This document shows, in pieces, positions 11,847 through 21,960 of a stretch of DNA of 64,000 nt. The notes beneath the pieces are model-generated. The model saw only the letters and a program-made list of their open reading frames with translations. It did not search any database and was not told where the DNA came from. Position 1 is the first letter of the stretch, and each line of letters opens with the position of its first letter. The translations under genes and the position numbers were made by a program. Source of the stretch: Uranotaenia lowii (Eukaryota > Arthropoda > Insecta > Diptera > Culicidae); contig NC_073691.1 of NCBI RefSeq assembly GCF_029784155.1, forward strand, positions 130,510,714 through 130,574,713, in the 5' to 3' direction.

Positions 11847-12924
11847 TTAGAAAGCTTCAAACATTGAATTTGCTTTCAACATAAGTTGCATCATTTCCAT
11901 TAAATTTTGATGCAAAAATTTCAATTTTTCCTCAGTAATTACATTGTTTGGATTGTTAGGATCAGAAAATGAAAGAGAAGAACATGTATTCGAATTTTGG
12001 GGACTTTCCCAAGCCTTCGCATGAACGTTGAGATTTTGTTTTTTCCCATTTTTATTAGTTAAGCCTGAAGAGGGCAACCCATTTTCAATCACCTCTGAGA
12101 ACGATAAACAACGAGTCTGTGGCGCTGAATCAACATTAAAATCACTTCGAGCATTACCAAGACGTGATTCCAATGTAGACCGAGGCTGACCGCGAACAGG
12201 AAGATTGTTTGCCGGTCTGACGTGTGAAGATGAAAAAGAGGAAGGAGGAGAATAAACTTTTCTGGAAACTTTGGGATTTTTCCTAGAAGCAATAATTTTT
12301 CCCTAACGGGACAGTCCACAGAATTTGAGGAATGATTACCTGCGCAATTTTTAACCTGATACTTTTTAAAATGGATCAAATAAAGCTCAGGAGCAAAACC
12401 AACACTACTGGTATTATGTTGGTTCTTTTCCTCATTTGAATTACTTGAATCGGAGAAAAACCTAACAAAGAATTTCATTCAGTAGTGATCTCATACGGTG
12501 GCTGATCGCCGTTGAGACCACAAAGTACAACTTTGAAAGGACGATCACTTTTAGTGTCGTACGTAAAAAATTGATGTTTTTTATTATTCACATAATTTAA
12601 AATTTTTTGAAAATCATCAAAAGATTCCGTCAATATACGAGCAGTTCCTCTTCGACCGATCTGAAAGTAAATCTTCACATCCTTGACGGAAGTGACGATT
12701 TCTTTCCGAAAGGCATTGAAGTCAGGAATTGGTGGAACTTTTTCGTTTTTAAGAGTATAAGAAGAAGAAGGTTTCTTAGTACTCTTATCAGAATTAAATA
12801 TGAACATTTCCTCATCACCGACATCGAATGAATTGGAAATTTCACCGTTTTTGGGCGATGAACCTGAATTAGGTTCGGCAATCCGTTTTCTCCCGGCTCT
12901 TGAGCCGGCCGATGACTTGTCCAT
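11847..12924 (-). pseudogene. LINE ORF1 (gag-like nucleocapsid), frameshifted
   Basis: The frame starts with ATG at 12924 (MDKSSAGSRAGRKR), a basic N-terminus like that of Jockey ORF1. After a PPIPDFNAFRKE segment comes the region that binds RNA. It shifts frame near 12475, where a remnant of the zinc-knuckle region survives: NCAGNHSS followed by DCPVREK, i.e. only the last CCHC knuckle with the upstream ones lost. It shifts again near 12300 into a C-terminal part ending EEKLKFLHQNLMEMM and ANSMFEAF. The intact protein would coat LINE RNA in ribonucleoprotein particles. Two shifts and the missing knuckles make it non-functional. Confidence 0.75.
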
Positions 12925-13521
12925 GCTGGAAAGAAAGAAGAAAAATATGAATAAAAGAAAATGAAAATAATTTGAGCACTGAAAAGTGCTGATTGAAAAA
13001 CAGGTAAGAATAAAATAAATAATGTAAAATGTTCCTGCAGGTACACAGCAACGATACGATGCTCCGGCGTACGTGTTGACGGCTCAACGGTACAGATGGA
13101 AGTGATTAATATATCGTTTGATTTTGATTGTTTGTGACGTTATTTTCGACATACACAACTACAAAACAATTGATTGTGTGACGAATCATCTGAAATTTAA
13201 TCATACATACAATTAAGTTTTCTACCAAGTTCGTAGTTCCAAGTTTTTACCGGATTGTTTCAAAGTATGTACAAATTGAACGGGATTCTTAGTATGTTTC
13301 TTAAAAAAAACACTGATTTAGAAATGGATGATTAATGCTGAATTCTGCTAATGGTTTTTTTTTAAAGTTTTTGTCGGATAGTTTATCACCATGATTTTTG
13401 TAATTACAGGGTCCGGTAATTGAAATGCTACATTAATTTAAACATATAAATTGGTCAAAACAACATCTTTTTGTTTTAAATTCATTCAAATTCTCTTGAA
13501 AACAAATTACTTTTTCAAAAT

Positions 13522-15785
13522 TCACTGGTAAAGTTCGACCTGTTCGCCCTTGAGTTTAACCACTCGCCGCAGACGGTCGAGGAACGCATCGTATGAGGCC
13601 CACAGGTGTTCTTGTTGTATTTTATCCCAGTCTGCCACGAGGTGTCGCTTCAGGACCTCCACACCTTCATGTTTTTTAGAGCAGACTTCGGCCTCCAACA
13701 TACTCCAAACAGCGAAGTCCATAGGGTTTAGGTCTGGCGAACTCGCCGGCCACTCGGAGCTCGAAATGAACCCTGGAAAATGTTGCGCAATCCAAAGTTG
13801 TGTTTTCAGCGCTTTGTAAGCCGGCGCCGGGTTCTGTTGAAAAACCCAATCCCTGGAACCAGAATGTCGACGTGCCCAAGGTTCGACGACATTCTGTAGA
13901 ACTAGTTCCCGATATGTATTTTGGTTGATCTTCACTCTTTCAGGGACAAAAATCAGCGGAGTCTGGCCATCCCGGGTGATTACGGCCCAAACCATTACCG
14001 ATGCTGGTTTATGTCGCCGGGTGGCCGTCAGCAAGTCGGCATGGCTTCGTGATCTGTCTGGCAACCTAACTGGCAACCTAAAGGCAACCTAACTCTGTCG
14101 TTCTGGTTATTCACAAGCTGCTGTACGGTGAAGAGTTTCTCGTCGGTGAACACGATATTCTTCAACCATCCTTTCTCGGCCCTCTTCATCAGCCGCTTCG
14201 CTCTTTTTACCCGCTCTTGTTTCTGCTTAACCGTAAGGTCTTGAACCTTTTGGATCTTGTAGGGCTTGGTCTGAAGTTTATCTTTCAGGATCCGACGGAG
14301 ACTTCGATCCGATATGTTGAGATCCTCTGCCAATTTAGTGGCACTACGACGAGGATTTCTCTTAAGGCGCTTCTTGACGATCTTCGCCATGGCAGGTGTC
14401 ACCACAGTAGGTCGGCGTCCCCCACCATACCGTTTTTTGTCACTTCTGGTCTCCAAGCATCTTTCAACTGTACGGTATACAAAACTTCTGCACACACCTA
14501 CACTGCCAGCCAAAAGTTTGGGATCACCCGCTAAAAAACATGCAAATTTTGATCGTTCATATCTCAGCCGTCTTAGGACATATTGCAAATCTTCTGATCT
14601 CATTTGAAAGATAATGAACAATAGCTATTTCGGAGGAATTTTGCCCATAAATAATATTTAGTTTTGCACCTAAAACTTAACCTAAAGTTAGAACATTTTC
14701 AAAAAATCGCACTCAATATTCAAAGGTAATCATCTCGCGATAGGGAGAACCAAATTTCAAAATTTGAGTTGCATTAGAATCCTTATTCTATACTTCTCAA
14801 AACACAATCAAAAAATTGTGTGCAAAAATTTAAGAATGTACTTTTAATTAATAAAATAGACACTTAAGTTATCGTCCAAAAGTTTAGGATCACCCCTCAG
14901 TATGGTGTATCAGACATAAACATGTAAATTTATCTCATTCATATCTTTCTCATCTAACATCGCATTGCAGATCTGAAGGGTGCATTTGAAAGCTAAGGAA
15001 TGGTTGTTTTTTTCATAAATTCGTGAAAAAATTTTATTTTAAAGTGATAACCATAAAAAATTTACCTGAAATTAATTGTTTTTTGAAAAATCACACTTAT
15101 GATAGTGAATTTTTTATGGTTATGGATTTAAATTATAATTTTTTAATGAATTAATGAAAAAACAACAATTCCTAAGCTTTCAAATGCACTCTCCAGATCT
15201 GCAATACGATGTTAAATGAGAAAGATATGAATGAAATAAATTAGCATGTTAAAAAAAAAAATGATCCCAAACTTTTGGCCGATACACCATACAAGGGTGA
15301 TCCGAAACTTTTGGACGATAACTTGAGTGTCTATTTTATTAATTAATAGTACATTCTTAAATTTTTGCACACAATTTTTTGATTGTGTTTTGAGAAGTAT
15401 AGAATAAGGATTCTAATGCAACTCAAATTTTGAAATTTGGTTCACCCTATCGCGAGATGATTGGCTTTGAATATTGAGTGTGATTTTTTGAAAATGTTCT
15501 AACTTTAGGTTAAGTTTTAGGTGCAAAACTAAATATTATTTATGGGCAAAATACCTCCGAAAAAAAAATAGCTGTTGCTCATTATCTTTCAAATGAGATC
15601 AGAAGATTTGCAATATGTCCTAAGACGGCTGAGATATGAACGATCAAAATTTGCATGTTTTTTAGCGGGTGATCCCAAACTTTTGGCCGGCAGTGTATAT
15701 CGAACAGCTCAAGAACTTTGTCCTTCTGCCGTTTGCCAGCTAGGAACAAGGCAACCACAGCGCTACGTTTTTGTTCGAGATCCAT
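13522..15785 (-). pseudogene. DD37D-type mariner transposase, interrupted and mutated
   Basis: The N-terminus starts at 15785 (MDLEQKRSAVVALFLAGK) and runs to 15696, where a MITE interrupts it. It resumes in the same frame at 14500 (GVCRSFVYRTVERCLE), with helix-turn-helix DNA-binding segments such as RRSATKLAEDLNISDRSLRR. The first catalytic aspartate is in IVFTDEKLF. The second block reads VFQQNPAPAY, so the expected D of QQD is N. The third D is in SSPDLNPMDFAVW. I count 37 residues between the second and third positions, hence DD37D. A threefold tandem GGCAACCTAA at about 14058-14096 shifts the frame before the second block. It is non-functional for at least three reasons. Confidence 0.85.
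14501..15695. mobile_element. Palindromic 1195-bp MITE with TA duplication
   Basis: Starts CACTGCCAGCCAAAAGTTTG and ends CAAACTTTTGGCCGGCAGTG, with TA on both sides (14499-14500 and 15696-15697). The two arms mirror each other for most of their length, e.g. the TTTGAAAGATAATGA / TCATTATCTTTCAAA blocks and an internal GTATGGTGTATC / GATACACCATAC pair near the centre. The TA target and terminal CAGT-like ends fit Tc1/mariner-type MITEs. It carries no gene. Removing it with one TA rejoins the host transposase codons in frame, so the insertion is precise. Confidence 0.9.
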
Positions 15786-15883
15786 TTTTCCTGATAACAA
15801 CTGGTTGCAAAAGTAACAATTACATCCAATGATAGCTAAGACTTTATGTAAACAATGGCCATAATTAGGAACACTTTTTTCAG

Positions 15884-17518
15884 TGTGTTCCTAATGTTGG
15901 ACATTGCCAAAGTCTTCCAAACTATATCGAAGTTATAGCATGTTTTCTAAATGAATATGATTTACGTAAAGTTAATAAAACAAATTTTAATTTATATTCA
16001 TTCGAACTGCAAGATAAATGATTTTAAGTTAAACATTTTTTTTTCACTTTGTGTATTTCAATACTTTATCTGTATGTAGAAAAGACACTTTTGAAAGGTA
16101 TAATAGAACGCTATATAAGAATCCCGAAGAAGTCCTGGAAATAGACCCGAAGCTCCACAGTTTGAAGAATCCATGGCTACAATTAAATTCAAGTAAGTTT
16201 TTATTAGAAGCGATATGTCTATTCCGAAAGAAAAACTTATCCATATTTCATGTCTTCATGCCCATTGATGAGCAAGGGCATTATACAAATGTTTAAAGAA
16301 AATCGTTATGCGATATGAACGCATTCTCTGTTATGTGTATGAAGAACTTATTGAACCATTTGTTTGCGAGAACAATGGTTTGATTTTGAAATAACAAATC
16401 GTGAAACGAAAATCGGACACACACATATAGGATCTCATTGAAACTTCGCCTACAGCCGTTCCACGAAATATCAGACAAAGCAACCAATCTAGTCAATGCA
16501 TTTTGAGGGTCATATACGCTTTGAACACAAGACATGAATAAGCTTTATGAATATACAAACTAAAAATTAAAAAAAAAACTCATAAATGGTTTAGACAGCT
16601 ATTGATGTAATATTTCGACCATTAAAAATTATACGTACAGAATTTAGAAAAAAACAAAATGTTGGAATCCAGGTCTTTATGACAGTTTGAAAATGATTAG
16701 CTAATGGAATAACAGAAGATTTTTGTAAGCCAATTCATATTTGTAAAATGGCACAATCCCAAAAAACAGATAAAACAGGATAAATTTATGATTTTTATCA
16801 TTCAAATGTTGAATTTCAGCTCTAATCAATAAAGTTTTGAAGATCTCAAAACAGATTTCAAAATATGGCAACCTTAACTTTGGTTTTATTTTATAAAATA
16901 AAAAAAAACCTAGATTTTTGTGAATTACAGCTTTGTCGTATAAAAGATATAATTTTCTGCGTTTTCAATTAAATTTTACGAAAATATTGCCAAAAAAAAA
17001 GATTTTTTTGACAACTTTTATAATGAAATTGTTTTATCGAAAATTGCAAGAGATTTCAACATAAAAATTACTCCAATGTAAAGAAATCAGATGTCTGTCC
17101 ATGTGCATTTTATTTTGATACGCATAGGTATTTGTTATTAGATAACATCTATATTCTGCTTCATAGACGCATATAGCCTGCTACTCTTCTATCAGATAAA
17201 AAAAAAATCATGTAACAAAATTGCAAAACAAAACTTTTCGCAGCTCTTGAAATTACCTTCGAAACCACAAAGAAAAAAAATCATAACTACAGAAAAAAAA
17301 CTTTCCTGTTCTATTGGCTGGAACCCGCATAGACGAAATCACAGGCCTGTTTTCTTTGTTCCTAATCCAAATATTATTATAAAAGTTCTGATGAAAGGTT
17401 TAGATTAAAGAATTTTATCATTAATCTAAGAAGAATCATAACCATATTCAGAATCAGGAACAAATAATGTAATATTGGGTACGCTGATGCCCTTTGTATG
17501 TCCATAATTAGGAACACA
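15884..17518. mobile_element. Possible non-autonomous element with 21-bp inverted ends
   Basis: TGTGTTCCTAATGTTGGACA at about 15886 has an inverted counterpart, TGTCCATAATTAGGAACACA, at about 17499-17518; I count 19 of 21 matching positions over the full ends. A third copy of the motif (CCATAATTAGGAACAC) at 15860-15875 sits head to head with the left end and may be the right TIR of the neighbouring mariner. The interior is AT-rich with no recognisable transposase. No duplication is obvious, so the limits are tentative. Confidence 0.45.
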
Positions 17519-17692
17519 TCACGTGTCACTAAAAACTGCAACCTTTAAAATAAATCACCTGTAATTAACAAAACCTGTAATTTTAAATTGTTTTCCTTGA
17601 AAGTTAACGAAGATTCATTTATTATCACAGCAAATGTCCTGTAAAAAAGTTGTACACTAACAATTAAATGTCACGTAGTCATGTTTTCGACC

Positions 17693-17752
17693 TGTAAAAT
17701 TACGGTAAATGTCCTGCTCCTTTTTGTTACAGGACATTTGCGTAATTTTACA
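17693..17752. repeat. Near-perfect hairpin, about 23-bp stem
   Basis: TGTAAAATTACGGTAAATGT continuing to CCTG at 17716 is inverted at 17730-17752 with a single gap; the loop is 13 bases. Related direct fragments, CTGTAATT and AAATGTCCTGTAAAA, lie just upstream (17567-17645). This may be a small foldback or the core of a short MITE. Nothing else is visible between 17519 and 19031 apart from a short unrecognised frame. Confidence 0.55.
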
Positions 17753-19041
17753 TGAAATTATTTTTGCTGTGTAGTCAGTGGTTCTACAATTTGTCATACA
17801 AAACGAGAGAGCATTGACAGTTTGAGATCACTGCTAGGTGAATGAAGCTAAAATTTTAGCAGTGATTTGGTGTCTCTCTTTATGCTATCCTCGAGTTTTC
17901 AATGCCATCAGATGCCACAAGCGACAGTCTTTGGTCTCACCTACAAACATAGCACATGTAGTAGATATTAGTTTTTCACTTTCCCTCCCAACATTTTATT
18001 TTTTATTTTCTCGTGCAGACGGTTGATTCACAGGAAAACTGAGCTGTCTGTTCCATTTTCTCAGAAAAAAAATCCACCACGCGGCCAAGGGGTTTTCCCA
18101 CCCAAATGAATCTGTCCTGCACGACTTGGTACCATCTGCTTGGTCACCAAGCGATAGTTAACTGAACAATACATGATTTGTGAGGTTGTGGACTTTTAGA
18201 AAAGATGATACCTGTTCGTGAATGTATGAATATGTCTACAGGGAAATATGATACATTCCCTTGTAAATGCACCAGCGAATTTTGATTCTCATTTTATAAG
18301 TAAAAATGTCAGAAAATTTATAAAAAGGTTTTATTGGATTGTGTAATATGTATTCCCCTGGTGAATAATTCAATTAAGTGATTCAACCCTGCGACGTACG
18401 AGATGAAAAACGGGGCTGTTCACTCAATTTCTCCAACAGCTGATCGCAGAGGTACGAGAGACTGTTATTATGGTGGAGGTTGGTGTCTCATTTTCTTATT
18501 TTATATTTACAAAATATTCTACCGACTTCCGCTCCGAGAACCGAGAGAGAAGACATTCACGTGCCTCGGAATTGCTCGTTAAATCCATTTCTGTGATGAG
18601 CAGAAGTCGAGCACTCGTTGGCAATCAAGTTTCTCCAAATAATAAAAAATAAATCATACTTAATCATCGCAGGGATTTGAAGCGCTCGTTGATTTGAAAT
18701 AATTTTATTTCGAAACGCAAGATTTTAAACGGTCATTAACAGTCAGCTTTATTTCTATTCCAGTCATTAATGAGGAATCTTAACATGTAGACAACAAAGC
18801 GCGTCAGAGAGCAGAGCAGACTTAGTAGATTTTGCGGTTGAATGGGTTTTCGCTGTCAATATTTGACAAGACTCGGGCAAACACGATGTTGTTCGTTTGA
18901 CTTACTGCAAACAGTAGTTGATTAATGCTCTCCCGGGAGCAAATTATCCTCATGGTTCGGTTCACAAAAAGTTGTTCAATTTCAGTAATTGATTTTGGAA
19001 GATTTGGGCGTCCTTGGCCAGTTTTGGGTAAAGTCGATATT

Positions 19042-19798
19042 AGACTGCCCCAAATTTGTATGGGAAATCCAAAACTTGTGAAATGTTATGCGCTGCAGGC
19101 TGAAATTTATCCTAATTCTAGTACAAGGTATCATGCCAAATTTGGTCCAGATCAGATCACGGGAAGGGGTCGCTCAACGAGCCTGAAGTTTGTATGGAAT
19201 TTTGAGACATTTTGTTCGGGAGAAACATGAAAAACCAGTTTTTCATCAATAACAATCATTCAAAAACGGGTTTTCTTAAAGCCTTAATTATGAAAAATAT
19301 TTCATCCGAAGACTACATTTCAATAAGAGTTAAGATAAGAAAGTTATAAGGCTACAAAAATGGGTTTGCTTTTTTAAGGATGGTATTCATCAGTGTTAAT
19401 GAGTCGAAGCGGTCGAACATATTCACACCTCATTAACAGTGCTGAATACCACCGTTAAAAAAGTCAGCCCATTTTTGGAGCCTTATAACTTTTTTATCTT
19501 AACTTTTATCGAAATGCAGTTTTCGGATGAAATATTTTTCATAATTTAGGCTTTAGGAAAACTCGTTTTTGAAAGAAATAGACCGACGGATACCAAAGTT
19601 ATTGATGAAAAACTGGTTTTTCATGTTTCTCCCGAACAAAATGTCTCAAAATCCCATACAAACTTAAGGCTCGTTGAGCGACCCTTTCCCGTGATCCGAT
19701 CTGGCCTAAATTTGGCATGAGATCTTGTACTAGGCCTAGGATCAATTTTAGCCTGCAGCGCATAACTTTTTTAAAAGTCGGGTCATTTGGGGCACTCT
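19042..19798. mobile_element. Long-TIR foldback element, 757 bp, 10-bp TSD
   Basis: Flanked by the 10-bp direct repeat AGTCGATATT (19032-19041 and 19799-19808). Ends are AGACTGCCCCAAAT and the inverse of AGAGTGCCCCAAAT. The two arms, each about 370 bp, mirror one another imperfectly to a centre near 19415. Matching blocks include ACATTTTGTTCGGGAGAAAC, GCCTTATAACTT and CATTAACA. A 9-11 bp duplication with long TIRs is typical of Mutator-like (MULE) MITEs, though some foldbacks share it. No coding capacity. Confidence 0.8.
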
Positions 19799-19808
19799 AG
19801 TCGATATT

Positions 19809-21330
19809 TGATAATTGATAAACTTATAAACCTACATGAAAACTTAAGGCTGATTTTGAATCAATTTGCTATCCTTCATGAATCATGAATTCAGATCTGG
19901 CCCAGATATTATGTTTAGAAGAAACAACGCTTGAAAAGAAAATCCATATTAAATATACTTCATTTTTTCTTTTAAATCGAATAGATAAGCTTACAAATAT
20001 TTCCGACATCATGCAAGAAAGTTAATGAATATTTTTTTTCAAAAATTTTACTTATGATTTAAAAAAAATCAATTACTTCATTTGGTTTTAATTTTCTTTA
20101 AAATTTAGTCAAAATTCCCGTTTTTTGCAGATTTGGAAAAAGTGAACAACACGAAAGTTACAATAAGTTTTTTCTTAGAGACGGTCATCGGAATCATTGA
20201 TCATAGAGTTAAAACTTTTATTTTCAAAATAATAATAATGTTCTATTATAATAGCTTTGTCAAAAAACAAGAGCTGATAGAAGACCTAATGAATAATTTG
20301 AATCGGCGCCACAAGTTAGTCAAATTTAGCTTCTATATTACTTGCCCCTCAGGAAAATGTTGACTTTGTTGCCTTGTATTATTGAAAAAAAGAACGTTGA
20401 CGTTCGATTTCTAGATAAAATGTATTTAAGTCTTATTAATATTATTTTATTTTTTATTTACATAGTATTCCGTCTCAGACTTATTAATAAGAATTTCAAA
20501 TTTGATAAGACTTCGAATAGCAATAATTTGTTTAAAAAACAAGAAAATAGCAAGTTTTTTTTCCAAACTGTTGAATATTTTTGTATTTGATAAGATAAAA
20601 ATATCTCAAATCGATTCCGATCGATGCGGAAGAACTGTTAAAATCGATTTCAATCGGTTCGAGCTTTCATAGGAGGGCTTTTTGTTTGCATCTTCCAGAC
20701 CCAGGAATCCTGTTTGAATCTTTTGTTTTATTAATGAGTGGCTCCAATTAGTTTGATTGCATTCGTAAGAAGCATCGAAAAAAGATAGTTGTTTTGCCAC
20801 ACTGGAGGCACATTCTCAAACGTGGGCGGTGGCTTCTTTCATTATAAAATGCAGCATCGCTACCACGACGATAACGACGATGGCTAGTTAAAAGCATTGA
20901 GAAAAATATGGAGATTAAATCATCATTATTCAATCTGATTCTTTCCTTTTAACGATTCGTTTCAAATGTCCTTTTACTTCAGTAGATTTTAATAAAAATA
21001 TCAACTATGCCGTGCTACTAAGCATTAGGGTGATTTTGGCATTTTCAAATATGAGATCGATGTTCATATTTTTTTTTTTTAATTTCAATTGAACAAGAAC
21101 AAGTACACCCAAAGAACACGTACAAAATTTAATTGCCGATTGGAGCTAACTTCATGAAAAAGAATGTGCTGAAACCAGACGCAAGCAACCTTATACGATT
21201 ACTCTTAGAACCGTGTGACCAACATCTATTTGCTAAGTGTGCTTGAATCTCGTTTTGAGCTTTTTTATCAGGTTTGAGCTTTTTTTTTGCCTTGGTAGTA
21301 TTGGAGATGAAAGCCTCAATGTCTTAAAAA
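19809..21330. other. Intronic DNA, no gene seen
   Basis: AT-rich with homopolymer runs. Short frames at 20133-20590 have biased AT-driven composition and no motifs. A CGAT-rich patch at 20610-20660 repeats AATCGATTTC-like words but is too short to name. Confidence 0.45.
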
Positions 21331-21356
21331 AACTTAAATCTTCACATTTTCGTAGG

Positions 21357-21456
21357 TGATGGAAAAATTAAAAAAAAACATGAGGTATCAAAGAAAGAAA
21401 GAACATAAATAAGCCGTAAAGATCATGATATTTTCGAAAAAGATACAACGGCTCAC
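21357..21456 (-). repeat. Tail fragment of the tRNA-like unit found at 50.2-51.0 kb
   Basis: The segment with GAACATAAATAAGCCGTAAA, then TTCGAAAAAGATACAACGGC, then TCACC matches the outer arm of the palindrome at about 50330-50395. It stops exactly at the point where the tRNA 3' end would begin. In that copy the tRNA reads on the minus strand, so this is an isolated 3' trailer. The motif therefore belongs to a dispersed family and is not unique to the palindrome. Confidence 0.7.
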
Positions 21457-21960
21457 CCCACAGTGGTCCAAAATGTGAAAAACGTGATCGTTGCTTATAA
21501 CTTTTTTAGGTCACAATTTAGCATATCGGTGTCTTCGAAGAAGTTTGTCAGTAAAATCAGCTCTATAATAAAAAACTATTATTTTTCTGATTAATCCCCC
21601 TACAAGTGAGATAAAATTTCTAACTTCTCTGTTATAGGTTTTAGCTCTTTAATGTCTTCGACAAACTTGTTAAAAATCAAATTTTCTACAACTTTATCTC
21701 AGGTGCCAAGTTTCTAAAATAATTATTATCCGAGATATCGGTCAAACAAGAGACTTAACCTCTAAAAATCAGTTTTTTAATAATAACTTTTTTCAGTAAA
21801 CTTTAAGTTTAATAAAATGTTCCACAAAGTTGTTTGTCTTACTAAAATACACCACTTTGTTGAACATTTTAAGTTTGTAAAATGTGATACTGCAGAGCTA
21901 TGTTAAAAAGATTACCGAAAATAGGGCTTTTTCACGCCTTATTTTACAAACACCGGGCAA
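21457..21960. repeat. AT-rich repeat-like segment starting CCACAGTGGTCC
   Basis: Directly after the truncated trailer the sequence begins CCACAGTGGTCCAAAATGTG, which looks like a transposon terminus. It continues with repeated GTCTTCGA(C/A)(A/G)AA(G/C)TTTGT-type words. I could not find a matching inverted end, so the element is incomplete or its other end has diverged. Confidence 0.3.

Larger units (their letters stand above)
9064..13085 (-). mobile_element. Juan-like Jockey-clade LINE, decayed, minus strand
   Basis: An almost full-span but internally deleted non-LTR retrotransposon. In minus orientation it has a 5' UTR (about 12925-13085), ORF1 (gag-like, 12924 to about 11847), ORF2 with endonuclease then RT (11797 to about 9290), and a short 3' UTR ending AATAAAGGCATATTT then A-rich at 9064-9070. 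The ORF2 C-terminus (LINRKSKLCLRNKMLIYQQV, then FRPAIMYAVPIW) is typical of mosquito Juan elements of the Jockey clade. The 5' limit is approximate; I found no clear target duplication. Confidence 0.8.
13408..15872 (-). mobile_element. Tc1/mariner DD37D-type element split by a MITE
   Basis: This decayed mariner-like element has its transposase on the minus strand. The left end reads AGGGTCCGGTAATTG from about 13408. The right end, read inward, is probably AGTGTTCCTAATTATGG from about 15872; the two resemble each other only loosely, so both limits are approximate. Subtracting the inserted MITE (1195 bp plus a 2-bp duplication) leaves about 1.27 kb, the normal size of such elements. Group assignment rests on the transposase. 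Confidence 0.7.

Noticed and set aside
14028..14621. N-terminal residues of the frame beginning at 14621 as the true transposase start
   Set aside because: The first 40 or so codons lie inside the MITE. The real N-terminus is at 15785, beyond the insertion.
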